DNA from: Actinomycetota bacterium
GTDB taxonomy: Bacteria; Actinomycetota; Acidimicrobiia; Acidimicrobiales; MedAcidi-G1
Length of the DNA: 64,000 nt
Direction of reading: 5' to 3'
Assembly: GCA_014381945.1 (NCBI GenBank)
Contig: JACNKQ010000044.1
Location: 32,108 to 96,107, forward strand
The notes beneath the pieces were generated by a model. That model saw only the letters and a list, made by a program, of their open reading frames with translations, ran no database searches and was not told the DNA's origin. This document shows, piece by piece, positions 57,804 to 64,000 of the stretch. Within the stretch, counting starts at the first letter, position 1. The number at the start of each line of letters is the position of its first letter. Position numbers and translations under genes: made by a program.

Positions 57804-58802
57804 ATGGACATGGACCTGGACGCACACCTCACCGATGCCGCCGCCGCCGTTGCGGACGCTTCGGACCTGGACGCCCTCTCAGTCGTCGACACCGATCTGC
57901 TAGGGAAGAAGTCCCTGCTGGCGACAGTGCGAAGCCAGTTGGGCGAAATGGAGCCCGACCGGCGCAAGGAGGTGGGTCGTCGGGTCAACGAGGTGCGGAC
58001 CGGGATCGAGCGCCTCGTCGCCCAACGTCGAGCCGAGTTGGCCGCCGGGGCACGGGCCGGGGTGCTCGAGGCCGAGCGCCTCGACCTGACCGAATTCGAC
58101 CTGGGTCGGCGCCTGGGCCACCGCCACGTGGTCACCCAGACCTGGGAACGGCTCGAGGACCTGTTCGTCGGCATGGGCTACACGGTTGCCGAGGGGCCCG
58201 AGATCGAGGACGAGTGGCACAACTTCGGTGCCCTCAACTTCCCACCCGACCACCCGGCCCGCGACATGTACGACACGCTCTACGTCGACTACGGCGAACC
58301 ACAGAGCACCCTGTTGCGCACCCACACGTCGCCGGTCCAGATCCGGGTCATGGAGGAACAGGAGCCGCCGATCTACTCGATCATGCCGGGCCGGGTGTTC
58401 CGCAGCGACACCGCCGACTCCACCCATATGCCGGTGTTCCACCAGATCGAGGGCCTGGTGGTCGACCGGGGCATCACCTTCGGCGACCTGGCCGGCACGC
58501 TCGAGGCGTTCACCACCGCCTACTTCGGGTCCGGGTTCACCTCCCGCCTACGGCCCTCGTACTTCCCGTTCACGGAACCGTCCGCCGAGTTCGACATCCG
58601 CCGCCCCGACGGCAGCTGGCTCGAGCTTGCCGGATGCGGCATGGTGCACCCCAACGTGCTGGCTTCCTGCGGGCTCGACCCCGAGGAGTGGTCGGGCTTC
58701 GCCTTCGGCTTCGGCCTCGACCGCCTGGCGCTGATGCGCCACGGGATCGACGACCTGCGCGAGCTGTTCCGCAACGACCACCGCTTCCTGGAGCAGTTCT
58801 GA
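57804..58802 (+). CDS. pheS: Phenylalanyl-tRNA synthetase alpha chain
   Basis: 332 residues. An N-terminal coiled coil (about 1-85) is followed by the class II core: TWERLEDLFVGMGYTVAEGPE, motif 2 (MPGRVFRSDTADSTHMPVFHQ) and motif 3 (FGFGLDRLALMRHGI). An in-frame TTG at 57795 is an alternative start. It is linked to pheT by a 5-codon ORF. Confidence 0.95.
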   Translation: MDMDLDAHLTDAAAAVADASDLDALSVVDTDLLGKKSLLATVRSQLGEMEPDRRKEVGRRVNEVRTGIERLVAQRRAELAAGARAGVLEAERLDLTEFDLGRRLGHRHVVTQTWERLEDLFVGMGYTVAEGPEIEDEWHNFGALNFPPDHPARDMYDTLYVDYGEPQSTLLRTHTSPVQIRVMEEQEPPIYSIMPGRVFRSDTADSTHMPVFHQIEGLVVDRGITFGDLAGTLEAFTTAYFGSGFTSRLRPSYFPFTEPSAEFDIRRPDGSWLELAGCGMVHPNVLASCGLDPEEWSGFAFGFGLDRLALMRHGIDDLRELFRNDHRFLEQF

Positions 58803-58819
58803 TGGGGGTCGAGGCATGA
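58802..58819 (+). CDS. Relay micro-ORF (5 codons) between pheS and pheT
   Basis: ATG GGG GTC GAG GCA TGA. The ATG shares its A with the pheS stop (TGATG) and the TGA overlaps the pheT ATG (ATGA). It could keep ribosomes moving from pheS to pheT and so balance the two subunits. Confidence 0.35.
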   Translation: MGVEA

Positions 58820-61170
58820 AGGTGCTCCTGTCCTGGCTGCGCGACTTCGCCCCCATCGAGGGTGAACCCGGCCAGATCGGCGACCAGTTGAGCGACCTCG
58901 GCCTTGCTGTCGAGGAGATGTCGATGCTGGGCGAGGGGCTCGACGGCATCGTCGTGGCCCGGGTGCTGGACCTGCGGCCCCATCCCGACGCCGACCGCAT
59001 CCAACTGGTCGACGTCGATGCCGGCGACGGCGAGGCCCTGCAGATCTGCTGCGGTGCATTCAACATGTCGGTGGGCGACCTGGTGCCCCTGGCCACGCTC
59101 GGAACCGTCATGCCCGGTGGCATGGAGATCGCCCGTCGCAAGATGCGCGGCGAGTGGTCCAACGGCATGCTCTGCTCGCCGACCGAGGTCGGCCTCGGCG
59201 ACGACGCCGAGGGCATCCTGCTGCTCGACCGTGGATCCTCTCCGGGCGCCGCCCTGACCGAGGCGCTCGACCTCGGCTCCGATGTGCTCTACGACCTCGA
59301 GGTCAACCCCAACCGGCCCGACGCCATGTCCGTCGCCGGCGTGGCCCGGGACCTGGCCGCCCGTCAGGGCGTGCCGTTCGCCATCCCGGAGCCGGATGCC
59401 GCCGAGTCGGGCGATCCTGCCACCGGACGAGTCGCGGTCGAGATCCTCGACCCCGGGCTGTGCGGCCGCTTCGGACTCCGGGTCCTCGACGGGGTCTCGG
59501 TGGGCACCTCGCCCCGCTGGCTGTCCAACCGCCTCACCGCCCTCGGACAGCGGCCCATCAACAGCGTCGTCGACGCCTCCAACTACGTGATGCTCGAGTT
59601 GGGCCAGCCCAACCACACCTACGACCTGGGGCGGGTCGCCGGCGGGGCCTTCCGGATCCGCCGGGCAGCCGAAGGAGAGGTCATCGAGACCCTCGACGGC
59701 GTCGAGCGCACGCTCACGGCAGCCGACGGCGTGATCGCAGACGGCGACGACATCGCCATCGGCATCGCCGGGATCATGGGTGCTGCGAACACCGAGATCG
59801 GCGACGGGACCACCTCGGTGGCCCTCGAGATGGCCTGGTGGGATCCGATCAGCATCTCGGCGAGCGCCCGGAGGCTGGGCCTGCGCAGCGAGGCCTCGGC
59901 CCGCTTCGAGCGGGGCTGCGACCCGGAGGTCGTCGATCTGGCAATGCGGCGCTTCGCCGAACTGCTGGCTCCCGCAGGCGCCACGCTGGCCCCCGACCTG
60001 GTCGACGCGCGGGGCGATCTGCCGGCCCGCGCAACCATCCGGGTACGCACCGGCCGGGTCAACGCCGTCCTCGGCACCGACCTCGACCGGGACCGGATCG
60101 CCGAGGTGCTGCGGTCCATAGAGTTCGGCGCCGAACCGGTCGGCGGCGACCTCGACGTCGACATCCCGAGCTTCCGGCCCGACGGCAGCACCGAGATCGA
60201 CGTGATCGAAGAGGTGGCCCGGGTCCACGGCTACGGCCGGATCGGGCGCACGGTGCCCCGCTCGACCCTCACCGGCCACCTCACACCCTCCCAGGTCGAC
60301 CGGCGTACGGTCCGTTCCACCATGTCGGGGCTCGGCCTCGACGAGGTCATGCCCGTGCCGTTCCTGGCCCCCGGCGACCTCGAGGCGGCGGGCCTCGCCG
60401 CCGACGGCATCACGGTCACCAACCCGCTCGTCGCCGAGGAGTCGGTGATGCGGGCGTCGCTGCGTCCCGGGATACTCAAGACGCTGGCCTACAACGCCTC
60501 CCACCGGCTGACCGGTTTGGGCCTCTTCGAGGTCGGCCACGTCTATCGGCAGCCCGCCACCGAACAGCCCCTCCCCGACGAGCGCGAGTACCTGGCCGTG
60601 GCGTTGGCGGGCCACGAGGCAGGCGGGGCCGTCGCGGTGTGGTCGGCCCTGTCCGATGCCCTGGCCGCACGCGACTATTCGCTGGTGGCCGAATCCGTGC
60701 CCGGCCTGCACCCCTCCCGGACCGCCCGCATCGACGTGGCGGGCATCCCGGTCGGCCATGTGGGCGAGATCGACCCCGGCGTCCTCGAGGCCTACGGGGT
60801 CGCCGAGCGGGTGGCCTGGCTGGAGGTCGACCTCGACACGCTGCTGGGCCTGCCGCACGGTGACAAGCCGTACCGGGGCCTCAGCCGCTATCCGTCGTCC
60901 GACATCGACCTGGCCTTCGAGGTCGACGAGGGCACCCCGGCAGATGCGGTGGGCCGCTGCCTGAGGGAGTCTGCGGGCGACCTGCTCGTCGACCTGTCGC
61001 TGTTCGACGTGTACCGGGGCGACGCCGTGGGGGAGGGGCGGCGCAGCCTCGCCTTCGCCCTGCGCCTCCAGGCCACGGACCGCACGCTCACCGACGCCGA
61101 GGTGGCCGAGCTGCGCCAGCGGTGCATCGACGCCGTACAGGGCTCGCTGCCGGCCACCCTGCGGGGCTGA
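58816..61170 (+). CDS. pheT: Phenylalanyl-tRNA synthetase beta chain
   Basis: 784 residues. An EMAP/Trbp111-like tRNA-binding domain (about 40-150), the B3/B4 editing region (LYDLEVNPNRPDAMSVAGVARD), B5, the catalytic-like core and a C-terminal ferredoxin-like anticodon domain (YRGLSRYPSSDIDLAFEV) are in order. The ATG is covered by the stop of the relay ORF. Confidence 0.95.
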   Translation: MKVLLSWLRDFAPIEGEPGQIGDQLSDLGLAVEEMSMLGEGLDGIVVARVLDLRPHPDADRIQLVDVDAGDGEALQICCGAFNMSVGDLVPLATLGTVMPGGMEIARRKMRGEWSNGMLCSPTEVGLGDDAEGILLLDRGSSPGAALTEALDLGSDVLYDLEVNPNRPDAMSVAGVARDLAARQGVPFAIPEPDAAESGDPATGRVAVEILDPGLCGRFGLRVLDGVSVGTSPRWLSNRLTALGQRPINSVVDASNYVMLELGQPNHTYDLGRVAGGAFRIRRAAEGEVIETLDGVERTLTAADGVIADGDDIAIGIAGIMGAANTEIGDGTTSVALEMAWWDPISISASARRLGLRSEASARFERGCDPEVVDLAMRRFAELLAPAGATLAPDLVDARGDLPARATIRVRTGRVNAVLGTDLDRDRIAEVLRSIEFGAEPVGGDLDVDIPSFRPDGSTEIDVIEEVARVHGYGRIGRTVPRSTLTGHLTPSQVDRRTVRSTMSGLGLDEVMPVPFLAPGDLEAAGLAADGITVTNPLVAEESVMRASLRPGILKTLAYNASHRLTGLGLFEVGHVYRQPATEQPLPDEREYLAVALAGHEAGGAVAVWSALSDALAARDYSLVAESVPGLHPSRTARIDVAGIPVGHVGEIDPGVLEAYGVAERVAWLEVDLDTLLGLPHGDKPYRGLSRYPSSDIDLAFEVDEGTPADAVGRCLRESAGDLLVDLSLFDVYRGDAVGEGRRSLAFALRLQATDRTLTDAEVAELRQRCIDAVQGSLPATLRG

Positions 61171-61227
61171 CGGCTCGCCACGGCGGCAGGTCGACCTCCG
61201 AACACCCGGGTGAAGGCGGGCGGCGAC

Positions 61228-61233
61228 TACGTT
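61228..61233 (+). promoter_or_regulatory. -10 element of the quinone reductase gene, leaderless type
   Basis: TACGTT ends 7 nt before the ATG at 61241. Confidence 0.45.
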
Positions 61234-61240
61234 CGCCGTC

Positions 61241-62218
61241 ATGCGCAGCTGGCTGATCCACGAACTGGGTGATCCCATCGACCGCCTCGCCCTCGACGAG
61301 GTCGAGCCGCCGGAGGCCGGTGCCGGACGGGTGGTGCTGGACATCGAGGCGGTGGGCCTGGCCTTCCCCAACGTCCTGCAGTGCCGCGGCGAGTACCAGG
61401 TGAAGCCGCCCCTGCCCTTCAGCCCGGCCGCCGAGGTGGTCGGGCGCGTGGCCGAACTGGGAGAAGGCGTCGTTGGCCTGGAGATAGGCCAGCGGGTGGT
61501 GTGCCTCGGTGGGGCACTTGCCGAACAGGCGGTGGTCGCCGCCGCCTCGGCGTTCGCGGTGCCCGACGGGATTGCCCCGGAAAAGGCGGTGGCCCTGCCG
61601 ACCAACTACGGCACCACCTGGTACGCCCTGCACGACCGGGCGCACCTGCAGCCGGGCGAGACGCTGCTGGTCACCGGCGCCTCGGGCGGTACGGGTTCGG
61701 CGGCGATCCAGTTGGGGCTGGCGGCCGGTGCGCGGGTGATAGCGGTGGCCGGCGGGCCGGAGAAGGTGGCGGCGTGCGAGGCGCTGGGTGCCGACGAGGT
61801 GGTCGACCACCGCCAGGTCGACGACCTGGTCGAGCGGGTCCGCGAGTTGACCGGCGGCAGCGGAGTCGATGTCGCCTACGACCCGGTGGGGGGCGAGATG
61901 TTCCAGCAGGTCCGTCGCTGTATGGCATGGAACGGCCGCCTGCTGGTGATCGGGTTCGTGGCCGGCATTCCGGAGATCGCCACCAACCACGTGCTGTTGA
62001 AGAACTATTCGGTGGTGGGCGTGCACTGGGGTGCGTCGCTGGCCCGCGATGCCGGGTCCCTGGGCCGCCAGATGGGGGAGCTGTTCGCCCTGGCCGAGTC
62101 TGGAGCCGTCGATCCGCTCCTGCACCCCGTGTACGGGTTCGACGATGCGGCGAGGGCGCTCCAGGACATCGCCGATCGGCAGGTTGTGGGAAAGGTCGTG
62201 GTCGCCGCCGGAAGTTGA
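61241..62218 (+). CDS. NADPH:quinone reductase (zinc-free MDR family)
   Basis: 325 residues. A GroES-like domain with FPNVLQCRGEYQVKPPLPF and the NADP-binding loop TGASGGTGSAAIQLGLAAGA place it in the quinone oxidoreductase / zeta-crystallin group; zinc ligands of alcohol dehydrogenases are absent. The in vivo substrate is unknown. It is between pheT and argC and has its own promoter. Confidence 0.87.
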   Translation: MRSWLIHELGDPIDRLALDEVEPPEAGAGRVVLDIEAVGLAFPNVLQCRGEYQVKPPLPFSPAAEVVGRVAELGEGVVGLEIGQRVVCLGGALAEQAVVAAASAFAVPDGIAPEKAVALPTNYGTTWYALHDRAHLQPGETLLVTGASGGTGSAAIQLGLAAGARVIAVAGGPEKVAACEALGADEVVDHRQVDDLVERVRELTGGSGVDVAYDPVGGEMFQQVRRCMAWNGRLLVIGFVAGIPEIATNHVLLKNYSVVGVHWGASLARDAGSLGRQMGELFALAESGAVDPLLHPVYGFDDAARALQDIADRQVVGKVVVAAGS

Positions 62219-62225
62219 CCTGAAC

Positions 62226-62282
62226 ATGCCATGCATATTGCTGTATGGACATGTTGCATGAACATACGGATGGCTGTATGAT
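62226..62282 (+). promoter_or_regulatory. argC promoter with probable ArgR operators
   Basis: The stretch is unusually AT-rich for this genome. It holds CCATGCA-6 nt-TGTATGG (62229-62248), the inverted repeat ATGTT-GCATG-AACAT (62251-62265), and GCTGTATG at 62240 and 62273, spaced 33 bp or about three helical turns. These resemble ARG boxes built from TGCAT half-sites. TATGAT (62277-62282) is the -10 box, 6 nt before the argC ATG. No argR gene is in the window. Confidence 0.5.
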
Positions 62283-62288
62283 CTCGGG

Positions 62289-63335
62289 ATGGCCTCCGTA
62301 GGAATCATCGGGGCCTCGGGGTTCACCGGGGCGGAGCTGCTGCGGCTGTGTGCCGCCCATCCTGACCTCGACGTCGTCGTCGCCACCGGCGACACACAGG
62401 CGGGCACGGCCGTCGCCGACCTCTACCCGAGCCTCGCCGCCCACTACGGCGACCTGGAGTTCGCAACCCTCGACGACGCCACAGCCGACGGCTGCGACCT
62501 CGTGTTCCTGGGCCTGCCCCACGGTGCCTCGCAGGCCCTCGTCCCCGACCTGGCCTCCCGGGTCGGCCACGTGGTCGACCTGGCAGCCGACTTCCGGCTG
62601 CGGGACGCCTCCCTGTACCCCGAGTGGTACGACGAGTCCCACACGGCCCCCGGACTGCTCGCCGACTTCGCCTACGGCCTGCCCGAGCTATACCGGTCGA
62701 CGATCGTCGGGGCGCCGCTGGTCGCCGTCCCCGGCTGCTACCCGACCTCGGCCGCCCTGTCCCTCGCCCCCTTCGTGTGGGGAGGACACGTCGAGCCAGC
62801 CGGCATCGTTGTCGACGCCGCCACCGGCGTGTCCGGCGCCGGACGGCCCCCGAAGCCCCACACCACCTTCTGCGCCGTCGACGAGGACTACACCGCCTAC
62901 GGCCTGTCCGGCCACCGCCACACACCCGAGATGGAACAGGTGCTCGGCACGCCGCCTGACGGCACCGGCATCGACGACGTGTCGGTCCTGTTCACCCCCC
63001 ACCTGGCACCGATGAACCGGGGCATCCTGGCCACCTGCTACGCACGGCCCACCGGCGAACTCGACACCGACGCCGCCCTCGGCCTGCTGGCCGACTTCTA
63101 CGCCGACGAACCCTTCGTCGTGGTCGACGAGCGGTCGCCGTCGACCAAGGCCACGCTGGGCGCCAACACGGCCCACCTGACCGCCAGGGTCGACCCCCGG
63201 ACCGGCCTCCTGGTGGCGCTGTGCGCCATCGACAACCTCGTCAAGGGCGCCTCCGGCCAGGCCGTGCAGTGCGCCAACCTGGCACTCGGCCTCGACGAGG
63301 CGGCCGGCCTCCCGACGATCGGCCTCTACCCGTGA
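62289..63335 (+). CDS. argC: N-acetyl-gamma-glutamyl-phosphate reductase
   Basis: 348 residues. VGIIGASGFTGAELLRL binds NADP, the nucleophile Cys is in VPGCYPTSA, and a catalytic His in LSGHRHTPEMEQ. It makes N-acetylglutamate semialdehyde. It is leaderless by spacing and overlaps argJ by GTGA. Confidence 0.95.
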   Translation: MASVGIIGASGFTGAELLRLCAAHPDLDVVVATGDTQAGTAVADLYPSLAAHYGDLEFATLDDATADGCDLVFLGLPHGASQALVPDLASRVGHVVDLAADFRLRDASLYPEWYDESHTAPGLLADFAYGLPELYRSTIVGAPLVAVPGCYPTSAALSLAPFVWGGHVEPAGIVVDAATGVSGAGRPPKPHTTFCAVDEDYTAYGLSGHRHTPEMEQVLGTPPDGTGIDDVSVLFTPHLAPMNRGILATCYARPTGELDTDAALGLLADFYADEPFVVVDERSPSTKATLGANTAHLTARVDPRTGLLVALCAIDNLVKGASGQAVQCANLALGLDEAAGLPTIGLYP

Positions 63336-64000
63336 CCGTCACCAGCACCACTGGCTTCATGGCAGCCGGCACCACCTGCGGAATCAAGCCGTCCGGGGCT
63401 CCCGACCTGGCGCTTATCGCCACCGCCGGCGGTGAAGCGGTCACAGCAGCAGGCGTGTTCACATCAAACAAGATGACCGCCGCGCCCGTGCTGATATGCC
63501 GGGAACACCTGGCGGCGACCGGCGGGAAGGCCGCAGCAGTGGTCCTCAACAGCGGCAACGCCAACGCCTGCACCGGGCCGCAGGGCTACGCCAACACCCA
63601 GGCGATGGCCGCGCATACTGCGAGAAACCTCGGTGTGGAACCAACAGGTGTCTTTGTCTGCTCCACCGGCACCATCGGCAAGCCGCTGCCCATGGACAAA
63701 ATCGACGCCGGAATTGACGCCCTTTTCAAAGAGCTATCACCGAAACACGGCTTCGATGCCGTCGAAGCGATGATGACCACCGATCTGGCTCCAAAAAGCC
63801 TGAGTGTCGACATTGAAATCGACGGCAAGCCCGTGCGGATCACCGGGCTTGCCAAAGGCTCCGGAATGATCGAGCCGAACATGGCCACCATGCTCGCCTT
63901 CATCCTGACCGACGCGAACGTAGAAAAACACGCCCTGCAATGCGCACTGAGGGCCGCGACCGACACCAGCTTCAACCGTATCAGCGTCGACGGCGACCAA
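63332..64000 (+). CDS. argJ: Glutamate N-acetyltransferase / ornithine acetyltransferase (partial)
   Basis: The first 223 codons; the gene continues past the window. Start VTVTSTTGFMAAGTTCGIKPSG, then LNSGNANACTG, the oxyanion region CSTGTIGKPLPM, and the self-cleavage site GMIEPNMATML with the nucleophile Thr. It recycles the acetyl group in arginine synthesis. From about 63620 the GC content falls to about 59% and Lys codons change to AAA, although the reading frame and protein motifs stay intact. Confidence 0.93.
   Translation, partial: MTVTSTTGFMAAGTTCGIKPSGAPDLALIATAGGEAVTAAGVFTSNKMTAAPVLICREHLAATGGKAAAVVLNSGNANACTGPQGYANTQAMAAHTARNLGVEPTGVFVCSTGTIGKPLPMDKIDAGIDALFKELSPKHGFDAVEAMMTTDLAPKSLSVDIEIDGKPVRITGLAKGSGMIEPNMATMLAFILTDANVEKHALQCALRAATDTSFNRISVDGDQ

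Noticed and set aside
57900..61605. Very long open frames opposite pheT and pheS on the minus strand
   Set aside because: They are antisense shadows produced by high GC at third codon positions; the plus-strand frames carry all PheRS motifs.

Overview
The window is a dense, high-GC (about 70%) stretch of housekeeping chromosome from an actinobacterium. The phosphatidylinositol mannoside genes pgsA-patA-pimA, the mycobacterial-type integration host factor next to gmk-rpoZ-coaBC-metK-priA, the aroE / prepilin-peptidase / aroK-aroB-aroQ order and a bifunctional Rel all point to Actinobacteriota. The queuosine genes queA-tgt and overall divergence suggest a deep branch such as Acidimicrobiia (inference). 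I see no IS element, prophage, CRISPR array, tRNA or rRNA.

Layout: 1-5.5 kb holds a small membrane protein, PIM lipid synthesis, a degenerate M48 protease-like protein and a DUF3048 lipoprotein. 5.5-12.3 kb holds pdxS-pdxT (joined by a 14-bp tandem array), yebC-ruvC-ruvA-ruvB and queA-tgt. 12.3-22.3 kb holds yajC-secD-secF, rel, hisS-aspS-rarA and a small membrane protein. 22.4-32.9 kb holds alaS-ruvX-mltG-aroE, a type IV prepilin peptidase homologue, aroK-aroB-aroQ-pepQ-efp-nusB and a GNAT gene. 32.9-42 kb is the PyrR-controlled pyrimidine operon pyrR-B-C-carA-carB-pyrD-pyrF. 42-47.6 kb holds mihF-gmk, rpoZ-coaBC-metK-priA. Two minus-strand RNA methyltransferases follow, then def-fmt-rsmB, a minus-strand dienelactone hydrolase, mogA-ribD, hisG, a minus-strand DUF1844 gene, infC-rpmI-rplT with an RNA methyltransferase gene, pheS-pheT, a quinone reductase, and argC-argJ (argJ runs off the end).

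Expression signals are the most interesting part. Many transcription units start with a TANNNT -10 element only 6-8 nt before an ATG/GTG, so many mRNAs look leaderless, and few genes have a good Shine-Dalgarno site. Several genes that are neither leaderless nor directly overlapping a neighbour are preceded by a tiny ORF of 3-14 codons whose stop codon overlaps their start codon (ATGA, GTGA, TTGA, ATAG). In some cases the start of the tiny ORF also overlaps the stop of the gene before, making a relay. The extreme case is pdxS-pdxT, where eight 14-bp repeats each carry AAGG-N7-TTG and encode seven identical overlapping five-residue ORFs that end at the pdxT start. The pyr and infC operons have long leaders with U-tract hairpins, the only two such hairpins I noticed in the window.

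Other oddities are a tRNA-guanine transglycosylase that has lost its three zinc cysteines, two pairs of divergent promoters with overlapping -10 boxes, a probable infC AUA start, and a marked fall in GC and change in codon use inside argJ near the right end.
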